A stretch of 64,000 nt of DNA from WTFY01 sp965220895 (GTDB lineage: Bacteria; Pseudomonadota; Gammaproteobacteria; UBA4575). This document shows, piece after piece, positions 50,976-59,370 of the stretch. A program made the translations under genes and the position numbers. The notes beneath the pieces are model-generated. The model did not search any database and had not been told where the DNA came from. It saw only the letters and a program-made list of their open reading frames with translations. The stretch spans positions 434,001 to 498,000 of the forward strand of contig OZ244850.1 in NCBI GenBank assembly GCA_965220895.1, written 5' to 3'. Position 1 is the first letter of the stretch, and each line of letters starts with the position of its first letter.

Positions 50976-52880
50976 CTAGCTCCCGTTTTCGCTGGTGATT
51001 TCGCTGATCATCCGGTTCAGCCGGTTCACGAAAGCCGCCGGGTCTTCGAGTTGTCCGCCCTCTGCAAGAATCGCCTGGTCGAACAGGATCCAGGCCCAGT
51101 CTGCAAACCGGTCCTCGGCCGTCTCCTCTTCCATTCGCCGGACCAGAGTGTGATCGGGGTTGATTTCCAGCACGGGCTTGCTCGTTGGCAGCTCGTGACC
51201 AGCCTGTTTCATCAAATGCTGCATGTAGAGCGCCATCTCATGCTCACTCAGGACGATGCATGCCGGTGAGGCCGTCAAGCGGTGGGAGACCCGCACCGAC
51301 TCCACCTTGTCTTCCAGCACGTTCCCAATGCGCTCAACCAGCTTCTCGGCTTCCTTTTCCTTCTTCTCTTGTGCTTTCTTGTCTTCCTCGCCACTGATCT
51401 CGCCCAGATCCAGTTCGCCCTTGGCAATGGACGCGAAGGATTTCTCCTGGTACTCGGTCAGATGGCTCATCAGCCATTCATCCACCCGGTCTGCAAGCAA
51501 CAGCACCTCAATGCCCTTGTCGCGAAAGATTTCCAGATGAGGGCTGCTCTTTGCCGCTGCATGGCTGTCCGCAGTGATGTAGTAGATCTTTTCCTGTTCC
51601 GGTTTCATGCGGGCAACATATTCATCCAGTGACACACACTGGCGGTCACTGTCCTGATGCGTGGAGGCAAACCTCAACAGCCCGGCAATCTTTTCCCGAT
51701 TGGCAAAATCTTCCCCGGGGCCCTCTTTCAGGACCTTGCCGAATACCGACCAGAACTCCTGGTATTTTTCCGGTTCGCTGGCCGCCATATTCTCCAGCAG
51801 GCCCAGGACCTTCTTGACCGAACCCGAACGGATGTTGTCGATGATCTTGTTGCTCTGCAGGATCTCGCGGGAAATGTTGAGCGGCAGATCATTGGAATCG
51901 ATTACTCCCCGGATGAACCGCAGGTACCGGGGCAACAGTTTCTCGGCATCGTCCATGATGAATACCCTTTGCACGTAGAGTTTCACCCCGTGTGCGGGAT
52001 TGGGCTCGAACAGGTCGAAGGGGGCCTGCTTCGGGATGTACAGCAGCGAGATGTATTCCGTCTTGCCTTCGACACGATTGTGTGTCCAGACCAGGGGTTC
52101 AGCAAAGTCGTGGCTTACATGCTTGTAAAACTCGACATATTCCTCGTCACTGATCTCGCTTTTGGGCCGGGCCCAGAGTGCTGATGCCTTGTTGACGGTT
52201 TCCCATTTCGCCGTGATCTCGCCCTTGTCGTTCAGTTCCCGCATTTCTATCGGCAGGGGCACGTGGTCCGAGTACTTCGTAATGATGGAGCGAAGCTGCC
52301 AGCTGTTGAGCAGTTCCTCCTCGTCTTTTTTCAGATGCAAAACGACCTCGGTGCCACGCCGGGCCTTCTTCACATCTTCCAGGGTGTACGAGCCGGTGCC
52401 CTGGGATTCCCAGCGAACCGCCTGGTTCTCCTCCTGTCCCGCCTTCAGGGTGGTCAGGGTGACTTTCTCGGCCACGATGAACGCGGAATAAAAGCCCACT
52501 CCGAACTGGCCGATGAGGTGCGAGTCCTTGCTTTGATCCCCGGTCAACTGGTCCAGGAACTCCCGGGTCCCCGAACGGGCGATGGTACCGATGTTGGTGA
52601 CCACCTCTTCACGACTCATGCCGACCCCGTTGTCGCGAACCGTGACGGTGCGGGCCTCCTTGTCGAACTCGACCTGGATCTTGAGGTCCGGATTCTTGTC
52701 CAGCAAGGCATCATCGGAAATGGCCTCAAAGCGCAGCCGGTCGCAGGCATCGGAGGCATTGGAGATCAGCTCGCGCAGAAATATCTCCTTGTTCGAATAA
52801 AGAGAATGAATCATCAGGTGCAAAAGCTGCGTGACTTCGGTCTCGAACTGCAGGGTCTCTTTTTGGGTTTCCGTACTCAT
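50976..52880 (-). CDS. htpG: Molecular chaperone HtpG (Hsp90)
   Basis: HtpG is the bacterial Hsp90. The 634-residue product has the N-terminal ATP-binding domain with YSNKEIFLRELISNASDACD, VRDNGVGMSREEV, GQFGVGFYSAFIVAEKVTL and GTGSYTLEDVKK. The middle domain includes NLPLNISREILQSNKIID-type residues, and the C-terminal dimer domain is present. Length matches the enteric protein (624). It converges with the glutathione transferase gene. A 68-residue gene lies 30 bp upstream and may share its promoter. I see no clear sigma-32 promoter. Confidence 0.97.
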   Translation of the reverse strand: MSTETQKETLQFETEVTQLLHLMIHSLYSNKEIFLRELISNASDACDRLRFEAISDDALLDKNPDLKIQVEFDKEARTVTVRDNGVGMSREEVVTNIGTIARSGTREFLDQLTGDQSKDSHLIGQFGVGFYSAFIVAEKVTLTTLKAGQEENQAVRWESQGTGSYTLEDVKKARRGTEVVLHLKKDEEELLNSWQLRSIITKYSDHVPLPIEMRELNDKGEITAKWETVNKASALWARPKSEISDEEYVEFYKHVSHDFAEPLVWTHNRVEGKTEYISLLYIPKQAPFDLFEPNPAHGVKLYVQRVFIMDDAEKLLPRYLRFIRGVIDSNDLPLNISREILQSNKIIDNIRSGSVKKVLGLLENMAASEPEKYQEFWSVFGKVLKEGPGEDFANREKIAGLLRFASTHQDSDRQCVSLDEYVARMKPEQEKIYYITADSHAAAKSSPHLEIFRDKGIEVLLLADRVDEWLMSHLTEYQEKSFASIAKGELDLGEISGEEDKKAQEKKEKEAEKLVERIGNVLEDKVESVRVSHRLTASPACIVLSEHEMALYMQHLMKQAGHELPTSKPVLEINPDHTLVRRMEEETAEDRFADWAWILFDQAILAEGGQLEDPAAFVNRLNRMISEITSENGS

Positions 52881-52910
52881 TGGGTCTCTTCAAAAATCAG
52901 TTGCATGAAT

Positions 52911-53117
52911 TCACCGGTTGATGTCGCCATCCACTTCCAGCGACAAGGGCTCAGCCGGCGGCTGATCCCCATAGTCCGTCAGGTCGCTCAGAGTCACCTT
53001 CAGCCGGAGTCCGCCGACCCCGGGATTTCTGGCCAGGTGTGCCACGATCGCCTCATCCGCGCGCACGCCAAATGTCTTGAGCAACCCGCGAATGTCTCTT
53101 CTGCTGTTGTCGTCCAT
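52911..53117 (-). CDS. Small hypothetical protein upstream of htpG
   Basis: The 68-residue protein starts MDDNSRRDIRGLLKTFGVRA and ends SLEVDGDINR. It has no membrane segment and no signal. The pattern of a short N-terminal helix with LKTFGV followed by a beta-rich second half faintly resembles small DUF6494-like proteins, but I would not rely on that. It lies in the same direction as htpG and the upstream amidotransferase gene, with 30-35 bp gaps on both sides, which supports it being a real gene. Function unknown. Confidence 0.6.
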   Translation of the reverse strand: MDDNSRRDIRGLLKTFGVRADEAIVAHLARNPGVGGLRLKVTLSDLTDYGDQPPAEPLSLEVDGDINR

Positions 53118-53151
53118 CGTCTTTCCCCCGTTTACAAGTGCATCAGCTAGT

Positions 53152-53853
53152 TTATATGGCCGTTTCCCGAGAAATAAAGGCCCTGGTCAATTTCTTCATG
53201 ATTTTGTGGGCCTGATAGAAGTTGTCTGCCGGTGCCAGCATTTCATCCAGGGTCTGGACGAAGCGACCGGTCTGGCGTGCATCACCGCATTCCTGGTAGA
53301 TGGCCTGCACATGGCTGGGCAGCATCTCGACATGAAACTGCAGGCCCAGTACGTTGTCCCCGCAGGCAAAGGCCTGATGTCCACAGCCTTCGCTCTCCAG
53401 CAAGTTGCTGGCACCGGATGGAATCGAGAACGTGTCCCCGTGCCAGTGCAGGGCCTCGAAGCTTGCCGGGAAGATTCCCGCACATGCACCCTGGCCCTCC
53501 TGTACACGGCGGACCGGAAACCAGCCGATTTCTTCATGTACATTTTTCGTCACGCGGGCTCCGAGCACCTCCGCAAGCAACTGGGCACCCAGACATACGC
53601 CCAGCACGGGTATCTGTCGGCTCATTGCGGATTCAATAAATTCCTTTTCCTGCGACAGCCATGGATAGCGGGCCGTATCATTTACTCCCATGGGCCCGCC
53701 CATGATGATCAGCGCATCAATACTGTGAACGGGCGGCAGCGGCTGTTCCAGGTACAGGCAGGTGTTTGAGAGGTGATGTTTGTCGGAGACGAAAATATTC
53801 TCCATGCTGCCCAGACCCTCGAAGGGCACATGCTTCAGGTAATGGATATGCAT
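53152..53853 (-). CDS. Class I glutamine amidotransferase (GMP-synthase-like)
   Basis: The start MHIHYLKHVPFEGLGSMENI gives 233 residues. The frame continues upstream but that sequence is not typical. The catalytic triad is visible: the nucleophile cysteine in VLGVCLGAQLLAEVLGA, and His and Glu in GLQFHVEML. IIMGGPMGVNDTARYPWL forms the oxyanion region. It is a standalone amidotransferase domain with no synthetase partner nearby. Related proteins act on gamma-glutamyl or other small molecules, and the substrate is not predictable. It ends 34 bp before the small gene preceding htpG. Confidence 0.87.
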   Translation of the reverse strand: MHIHYLKHVPFEGLGSMENIFVSDKHHLSNTCLYLEQPLPPVHSIDALIIMGGPMGVNDTARYPWLSQEKEFIESAMSRQIPVLGVCLGAQLLAEVLGARVTKNVHEEIGWFPVRRVQEGQGACAGIFPASFEALHWHGDTFSIPSGASNLLESEGCGHQAFACGDNVLGLQFHVEMLPSHVQAIYQECGDARQTGRFVQTLDEMLAPADNFYQAHKIMKKLTRAFISRETAI

Positions 53854-53887
53854 GACTCGATCCGTCGTATGCCGACGGAGGCCTTCC

Positions 53888-54352
53888 TCAGTGCCCGTAC
53901 CTTTGTTCGTGATCGAGCAACCATCGTTTGCGACGCACCAGGCTGCCATCCTTGTCGCCCATGAACCCTCCGAAGCCATTCACCGCCACCACGCGGTGAC
54001 AGGGCACGATCAGCAGCAGGTTGTTACACCGGCATGCGCCACCCACGGCCCGGGGCCCTGACTTGATTTCTTGGGCGATTTCTCCGTACGTCTGCGTTGC
54101 ACCAAAAGGAATCTTCGTAATCTGGTCCCAGACACGCACCTGGAAGTCCGTCGCATCCGGGAACAGGAACGGGATGTCGAACTTCTTCAGGCGCCCCGCA
54201 AACCAGGCTTTCAGTTGCTTTTGCACTTCTTTGGCCAAGGGGTCACGGGCAGCGCGTGTGCTGGCCTTCGTGGCGCGTATGGCCAGCACGAAATCACCTT
54301 CATATTCGACGGCGAGGTTGCCAATCGGAGTGCTTGTAATCATCTTCTTCAT
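53888..54352 (-). CDS. ogt: Methylated-DNA--protein-cysteine methyltransferase
   Basis: The enzyme removes O6-methylguanine lesions by transferring the methyl group to its own cysteine. The 154-residue product (from MKKMITSTPIGNLAVEYE) has the DNA-binding helix FQVRVWDQITKIPFGATQTY, the arginine-finger region RAVGGACRCNNLLLIV and the acceptor motif PCHRVVAVNGFGGFMG. It is a single-domain Ogt-type protein without the Ada N-terminal domain. TTG at 54362-54364 is an alternative start. It stands 35 bp upstream of the amidotransferase gene. Confidence 0.93.
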   Translation of the reverse strand: MKKMITSTPIGNLAVEYEGDFVLAIRATKASTRAARDPLAKEVQKQLKAWFAGRLKKFDIPFLFPDATDFQVRVWDQITKIPFGATQTYGEIAQEIKSGPRAVGGACRCNNLLLIVPCHRVVAVNGFGGFMGDKDGSLVRRKRWLLDHEQRYGH

Positions 54353-54512
54353 TGCAGTGACCAATTTTACCCGTGTTAGCGGGCAGGCGTCATTATTTCA
54401 GGGATGCACTTCCATGCAAGCCGCACGATTCCTGGATTTCATCACCATAGGCGACAACCAGAGCCCCCGGGATGGGACGGTTAGGCACACCGGATTAGTG
54501 GCGATAGATGGA

Positions 54513-54857
54513 CTAGATCTTTTCCTTGATTCGGGCGGCCTTGCCGGTCCTGCCCCTGAGGTAGTACAGCTTGGCTCGCCGTACCTTGCCTCTGCGCTTT
54601 ACCTTGATGCCCGCGATCAGGGGACTGTGCGTTTGGAAAGTACGCTCGACCCCCTCTCCGTGGGAAAGCTTCCTGACAGTGAACGCCGAGTTGATGCCGC
54701 GATTGCGTTTGGCGATCACCACCCCCTCAAACGCCTGCAAGCGCTCTCGGTTTCCCTCCCTGACCTTGACCTGCACGACCACGGTGTCCCCGGGATTGAA
54801 TTCCGGAATATCCTGTTTCAGCTGCTGTTGGTTCAGCTCTTCAATGATGTTGGTCAT
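54513..54857 (-). CDS. rplS: 50S ribosomal protein L19
   Basis: L19 sits at the interface of the ribosomal subunits. The 114-residue product contains IPEFNPGDTVVVQVKVREGN, AFEGVVIAKRNRGINSAFTV and RRGKVRRAKLYYLRGRTGKA, all family hallmarks. Length matches E. coli (115). It is the last gene of the rpsP-rimM-trmD-rplS operon, 20 bp after trmD. Confidence 0.98.
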   Translation of the reverse strand: MTNIIEELNQQQLKQDIPEFNPGDTVVVQVKVREGNRERLQAFEGVVIAKRNRGINSAFTVRKLSHGEGVERTFQTHSPLIAGIKVKRRGKVRRAKLYYLRGRTGKAARIKEKI

Positions 54858-54877
54858 GGCTGTCTCTTACCTTGTAC

Positions 54878-55618
54878 TCATTCGCTCCCCTGCTCCTGCA
54901 GATACTCCTCCAGCAGGGCTTTTTGCTCTTCGCTGAGGTCCAGCTTAGCAAACATGTCCGGCCTGCGCTCCCAGGTCCGTCCCAGCGCCTGCTTTTCCCG
55001 CCAGCGCTTGATGGCCTGATGATCCCCATGAAGCAGTACCTCCGGGACTTCGCGACCATCGACGCTCCCCGGGCGCGTATAATGCGGGCAATCGAGCATT
55101 CCGTCAACAAAGGAATCCTGTTGGGCCGATTCCTCGTGCCCCAGGGCACCGGGCACATGCCGGACCAGGGCATCGACCAGCAGCATGGCCGGCAGCTCCC
55201 CGCCACTGACCACGAAATCACCTACCGAGAGTTCTTCATCGGTCTCGGCTTCAATGAGCCTTTCATCGATACCTTCATAGCGCCCCGCCACCAGCACGAG
55301 ACTGGAGCAGGTGCGCAGGCGTGCCACATCCTTTTGTTCGAACAGCCTGCCCTGTGCCGACAGGCACACGACGTGGCTGTCCGGGTCATGGTCACGGGCC
55401 TGACGAATGGCCTTTTGCAGGGGCTCATACTGCATCACCATGCCCGGGCCGCCCCCGTAGGGCCGGTCATCGACACGACCGTGAGGGTCGGTTGAGTAAT
55501 CTCTCGGGTTCAGGGTATCCAGTTCGACCAGACCACCCTCCAGCGCACGGCCAATGACACCGAACCGGGCCAGGTTCAGGACCATTTCGGGGAACAGGGT
55601 AATTATCCGGATTCGCAT
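54878..55618 (-). CDS. trmD: tRNA (guanine-37-N1)-methyltransferase TrmD
   Basis: TrmD methylates G37 and prevents frameshifting at proline and other codons. The 246-residue product has the SPOUT knot motifs DDRPYGGGPGMVMQYEPLQK, LVAGRYEGIDERLIEAETD and SVGDFVVSGGELPAMLLVDA. A C-terminal helical domain is present. Length is typical (255). It lies 12 bp after rimM in the ribosomal operon. Confidence 0.97.
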   Translation of the reverse strand: MRIRIITLFPEMVLNLARFGVIGRALEGGLVELDTLNPRDYSTDPHGRVDDRPYGGGPGMVMQYEPLQKAIRQARDHDPDSHVVCLSAQGRLFEQKDVARLRTCSSLVLVAGRYEGIDERLIEAETDEELSVGDFVVSGGELPAMLLVDALVRHVPGALGHEESAQQDSFVDGMLDCPHYTRPGSVDGREVPEVLLHGDHQAIKRWREKQALGRTWERRPDMFAKLDLSEEQKALLEEYLQEQGSE

Positions 55619-55630
55619 CGTCCCACCTGC

Positions 55631-56149
55631 CTAGCTGAATTCAAGTTGCCAGTCTACCGTCATCTGCTTGCGCTCGAGATCGACTTCCTTCACCACATCG
55701 CCCTGGAGGTAAGGAATCAGGACTTCACTGTCGCTTGCGCCACCCTTGACCACCAGCACGTCATGCACGCCCGTTTCCATGAGGCGCTCGATTTTCCCCA
55801 GTTCCTGTCCAGACACGGTTTTCACATCGAGCCCGATCAACTGGTACCAGTAGTACTCGCCCGCGGGCAATGGCGGTAATTGCCGGGTCGATACCCAGAT
55901 CTGGGCACGCTTGAGGGCCTCGGCCTGGGTGCGCGTGTCAATTCCCGAAAGATGCGCGATCACGCCATGACCATGCAGTCTGCCCTGGTCCGGCTGGTAG
56001 GAATTCTCAAGGCTGCCCATGCGTAAATCCCACGAGGCATATTCGAGGATCTGCTCTTTCGGGCGACAAAAGGAATGAATCCTGAGCCAGCCCTTGATTC
56101 CAAAGGCTCCCTGTACGTAGCCGACCTGGATGCCTGGATGCTGGCCCAA
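55631..56149 (-). CDS. rimM: Ribosome maturation factor RimM
   Basis: RimM assists 30S head assembly by binding S19. The 172-residue product has an N-terminal RimM domain (IQVGYVQGAFGIKGWLRIHS) and a C-terminal PRC-barrel (YYWYQLIGLDVKTVSGQELG, VLIPYLQGDVVKEVDLERK). The probable start is TTG at 56147-56149, directly before GQHPGIQVGYV. No better codon lies close by. It is 25 bp downstream of rpsP. Confidence 0.95.
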   Translation of the reverse strand: MGQHPGIQVGYVQGAFGIKGWLRIHSFCRPKEQILEYASWDLRMGSLENSYQPDQGRLHGHGVIAHLSGIDTRTQAEALKRAQIWVSTRQLPPLPAGEYYWYQLIGLDVKTVSGQELGKIERLMETGVHDVLVVKGGASDSEVLIPYLQGDVVKEVDLERKQMTVDWQLEFS

Positions 56150-56174
56150 CTTCTAGAAGGGGTTGCGGCTCGCG

Positions 56175-56426
56175 CTATACCGCCTGTTTGAGGTGTTGCT
56201 TGATCAGGTCTGCCACGCGCTCACTCGGCTGTGCCCCATGCCCGAGCCAGTGCTCATAGCGCTCCGCTTCGATGAAGAAGCCGACTTCCTGGCCCTTCGC
56301 AACTGGATTGAAATAGCCGATGCGCTCGATGTAGCCGCTGTCCCGGCGCTTGCGGGAGTCGGTGACCACTATATTGTAAAAGGGGCGTTTTTTGGCTCCA
56401 CCCCGGGAGAGTCGAATCGTTACCAC
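56175..56426 (-). CDS. rpsP: 30S ribosomal protein S16
   Basis: S16 stabilises the body of the small subunit. The 83-residue product reads VTIRLSRGGAKKRPFYNIVV and DSRKRRDSGYIERIGYF, unmistakable for S16. The start is GTG at 56424-56426. It is the first gene of the rpsP-rimM-trmD-rplS operon. A TACAAT -10-like box about 40 bp upstream, in the 149-bp gap to ffh, could be its promoter. Confidence 0.97.
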   Translation of the reverse strand: MVTIRLSRGGAKKRPFYNIVVTDSRKRRDSGYIERIGYFNPVAKGQEVGFFIEAERYEHWLGHGAQPSERVADLIKQHLKQAV

Positions 56427-56575
56427 TCGAATTGTCCAGTACGTGTCAGAAGACCGTGCATTGTACGCAATTTAGTCCGAAAATAAAGCCAAACTCTCTC
56501 CTCTCCACTCATCCGGCAGACGACACACTGGGCAGGTAGCCCCAGCATGCGCCAGGAGCCCAGCTGCGTACCCCA

Positions 56576-57934
56576 CTAGTGGGGAGGCGGGACCTTGCCC
56601 TGCATGGACTGCATCATCTTCTGCAATCCCCCCTTTCTGGAAGCTTTCTTCATCATTTTCTTCATCTGCATATGCTGTTTCAGCAGGCGATTGACGTCCT
56701 GTACCTGGGTACCAGAGCCGGCGGCGATCCTACGCTTGCGTGTATTTTTGATCACGTCCGGGAAACGGCGCTCATGCGGGGTCATTGAAGAGATGATGGC
56801 GATCATGCGAGGCAGCATCTGCTCGTCCGCCAGCGCCTTGGCATTCTTGGGTACCATACCCGCGGTTCCGGGGATTTTGTCGATCAGGCTGGTCAGGCCT
56901 CCCATGTTCATCATCTGCTCAAGCTGCTGTCTCAGATCGACCAGATCAAAGCCTTTCCCCTTCTTGATTTTCCGGGCAAGTTTCTGGGCCTGTGCCTGAT
57001 CGACTTCCTGTTCGACCTTCTCGACCAGGCTTACGACATCGCCCATGCCCAGGATTCGCGAGGCGATGCGCTCCGGGTAAAATGGCTCCAGTGCCGAGAC
57101 TTTCTCGCCCGTACCCAGGAACTTGATCGGCTTGCCCGTGATTTCACGAACGGACAAGGCCGCTCCGCCGCGCGCATCCCCGTCGGTCTTGGTGAGGATC
57201 ACACCCGTAAGCGGCAGTGCATCGTTGAAAGCCTGAGCCGAGACGGCTGCATCCTGACCGCTCATGCTGTCCACCACGAACAGGGTTTCGGTGGGCTGCA
57301 CGGCGGCATGCAGGGCACTGATTTCGCGCATCATGTCCTCGTCGACATGCATACGCCCGGCCGTATCGATCAGCAGGACATCCCTGAACTGTTTGCGGAC
57401 GTGGTCGACGGCACGGCGGGCGATCTCGACCGGCTCCTCCGAGGATTCGCTCGGGATGAACTCGGCGCCCACCTGCCCGGCCAGCGTCTTGAGCTGATCA
57501 ATCGCGGCTGGCCGGTACACGTCGCAGCTTGTCACCGCCACGCTCTTTTTCCGCTGTTCGCTCAACCAGCGGGAAAGCTTGGCCACACTGGTCGTCTTGC
57601 CGGACCCCTGCAGGCCCGCGACCAGGATCACTACCGGAGGCTGGGCTGCCAGGGTGAGTTCCTCGTTGGCATCCCCCATGAGGTGGATCAGCTCGTCATG
57701 AACGACCTTGATGAAGGACTGCCCGGGGGAAAGGCTTTGCAAGACCTCCTTGCCCAGGGCCTTGTGCCTGACGTTGTCCACGAATCCCCGCACCACGGGC
57801 AAGGCCACGTCGGCCTCCAGCAGGGCCATGCGGACTTCACGCAACGAATCCTGGATATTTTCCTCGGTCAGGCGCGCCTGCCCGCGCAGTTTCTTTACGG
57901 TCCCGGTAAGTCGACCCGTCAGATTCTCAAACAT
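56576..57934 (-). CDS. ffh: Signal recognition particle protein Ffh
   Basis: Ffh binds 4.5S RNA and signal sequences and delivers nascent membrane proteins to FtsY. The ATG at 57932-57934 gives 452 residues starting MFENLTGRLTGTVKKLRGQA. The G domain has GLQGSGKTTSVAKLSRWL, DTAGRMHVDEDMM and TKTDGDARGGAALS. The methionine-rich M domain includes GMGDVVSLVEKVEQEVD and a tail of MKKMMKKASRKGGLQKMMQS. It lies upstream of rpsP and divergent from ypjD, as in E. coli. Confidence 0.97.
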   Translation of the reverse strand: MFENLTGRLTGTVKKLRGQARLTEENIQDSLREVRMALLEADVALPVVRGFVDNVRHKALGKEVLQSLSPGQSFIKVVHDELIHLMGDANEELTLAAQPPVVILVAGLQGSGKTTSVAKLSRWLSEQRKKSVAVTSCDVYRPAAIDQLKTLAGQVGAEFIPSESSEEPVEIARRAVDHVRKQFRDVLLIDTAGRMHVDEDMMREISALHAAVQPTETLFVVDSMSGQDAAVSAQAFNDALPLTGVILTKTDGDARGGAALSVREITGKPIKFLGTGEKVSALEPFYPERIASRILGMGDVVSLVEKVEQEVDQAQAQKLARKIKKGKGFDLVDLRQQLEQMMNMGGLTSLIDKIPGTAGMVPKNAKALADEQMLPRMIAIISSMTPHERRFPDVIKNTRKRRIAAGSGTQVQDVNRLLKQHMQMKKMMKKASRKGGLQKMMQSMQGKVPPPH

Positions 57935-58204
57935 AAGCGTTTGCAAGCTCCCGGTTCAGCCAAGCGGCCATGCTGTAGCATTTTGCCTGCTGCATAGTAT
58001 AGTGGAAACCGGTACAGGAATACTCCTTGGAGCAGTCCGTGTGCGGGCATGAATTCATCGGTGACATCATGCCTGGGGAAATCCCATAAAATTCTGGTAT
58101 GGGCAACTGCACTTTGTATACTTGTCCATGAAGTAAATACCACGACCCTTTCCGGGATTGCGTATGAAGACAGATTTCCAGGTCGGCCTGACCATGTAAC
58201 GGCC

Positions 58205-59032
58205 ATGCTGAGCCTACTGAAATATGCAGCGATCGCACTTTATGCCCTGACCTTCGTGGTCATCCTGTGGCGCACGCACAACCTGAGCGAAGACGAGCAG
58301 GACGGCAACCGCAGCGTGATGCTGATCGTCTGGGGGGCCGCCTGCCTCCTGCATGTGCTGTACCTGTACCCGCAAACCTTCACGGCACAGGGCCTCAACC
58401 TGACGTTCTACAATGCGGTGTCCATTTTGTTCTTTATCATTGCGGTCCTGGTACTGGCCTTGTCCACGGCCCGCAAGGCAGAACTCCTCGGCCTGCTCGT
58501 GATGCCCATCGTGGTGACCAGCATTGCATTGACCATCTACCGGCCGGAAATCGCGGCATCCGCGCTCAACCTGCATGGCACGCAGTTGCACATTGTCTTC
58601 TCCTTGTTCGCTTTCAGCGTCCTGGCAATCTCCGCCCTGCAGTCCATCCTCCTGTTTGCCCAGGACCGGCACCTGCGCAAGCACCAGCTGGGTGGCATGA
58701 CACGCGCCCTGCCGCCCCTGCACGATACGGAGAAATTCCTGTTCCAGACCATTGCCGTCGGGTTTTTCCTGCTGAGTGTTGCGCTCATCACGGGCTTTTT
58801 GTTTCTGGAAGACATGTTTGAACAGCATGTCGTGCACAAGACCGTGCTGTCGGTTCTGGCGTGGCTGGTATTCGCGCTGCTGCTCTGGGGTCGCTGGCAG
58901 TTTGGCTGGCGGGGGTCCACTGCCATGCACTGGACCCTGGGTGGCTTCGGGTTTTTGTTCCTGGCCTACCTGGGCAGCAAGTTCGTCCTGGAATTGATCC
59001 TGCACCGGGTGATTTCCATTCCTGTACAGTGA
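58205..59032 (+). CDS. ypjD: CcsA/YpjD-like cytochrome c assembly family membrane protein
   Basis: The 275-residue product has about eight membrane helices, for example YAAIALYALTFVVILWRTH, VSILFFIIAVLVLALST and FLFQTIAVGFFLLSVALITG. The family histidine/tryptophan loop appears as LNLHGTQLHIVFSLFAFSVL. This is the CcsA-like fold of E. coli YpjD (CorE), encoded beside ffh, where a role with CorB in magnesium homeostasis has been suggested. The start at MLSLLKYAAIALY (58205) is chosen because the upstream frame is not membrane-like. Function of YpjD proteins is not firmly known. Confidence 0.88.
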   Translation: MLSLLKYAAIALYALTFVVILWRTHNLSEDEQDGNRSVMLIVWGAACLLHVLYLYPQTFTAQGLNLTFYNAVSILFFIIAVLVLALSTARKAELLGLLVMPIVVTSIALTIYRPEIAASALNLHGTQLHIVFSLFAFSVLAISALQSILLFAQDRHLRKHQLGGMTRALPPLHDTEKFLFQTIAVGFFLLSVALITGFLFLEDMFEQHVVHKTVLSVLAWLVFALLLWGRWQFGWRGSTAMHWTLGGFGFLFLAYLGSKFVLELILHRVISIPVQ

Positions 59033-59053
59033 ATTGAGGGCCCGGGCTGTGAG

Positions 59054-59081
59054 TTGAAAGCCCGACTGCAGGAATTATAAT
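59054..59081 (+). promoter_or_regulatory. Promoter of the autotransporter gene
   Basis: TTGAAA at 59054-59059 and a perfect TATAAT at 59076-59081 are separated by 16 bp. Transcription would begin near 59088, leaving a leader of about 280 nt before the proposed start codon. It lies just after the ypjD stop. No other promoter-like sequence is as good in the gap. Confidence 0.65.
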
Positions 59082-59212
59082 TCCCGATATTCAAAATGAT
59101 CGTGAATCATCAAGCTGCACAACGGAATTTCGCTAATGTATCTCAGATCTTGTGAAAATCTGGATCAATCAGAATCTGTCTGCCCGGGACGGACCATTGC
59201 GATGGGTAGTCA

Positions 59213-59221
59213 CCCCCCCCC
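59213..59221 (+). repeat. Homopolymeric C9 tract in the autotransporter leader
   Basis: Nine consecutive cytosines lie about 130 nt downstream of the predicted transcription start and 150 nt before the start codon. I noticed no comparable single-base run elsewhere in the window. Such tracts are prone to slipped-strand length change and control phase-variable surface proteins in other bacteria, though usually from within the coding region or the promoter spacer. Confidence 0.7.
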
Positions 59222-59370
59222 AAGTGAAGCAGGTTCTTCCGAGCAATGCCCCGCTTCGGGGCAGTGCCCGTAAGGACTGGTACCTCCCTGAAGCAACACC
59301 CCGCACACAGAGCACCAATCCCGCCGGATGCCTCAGGACTATAGGATGGCCCTGCCATTCAAGACTATCA

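Larger units (their letters stand above)
59033..59370 (+). other. Intergenic region: promoter and about 280-nt leader of the autotransporter gene
   Basis: This 338-bp stretch holds a promoter at 59054-59081. The transcribed leader carries several small hairpins (such as ATGAT...ATCAT near 59096), a run of nine C at 59213-59221 and a GC hairpin at 59247-59263 (TGCCCCG/CGGGGCA with a CTT loop). The autotransporter frame is open back to 59152, but that part is not signal-peptide-like. There is no convincing ribosome binding site just before the ATG at 59371. No riboswitch class that I recognise matches. Confidence 0.5.
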
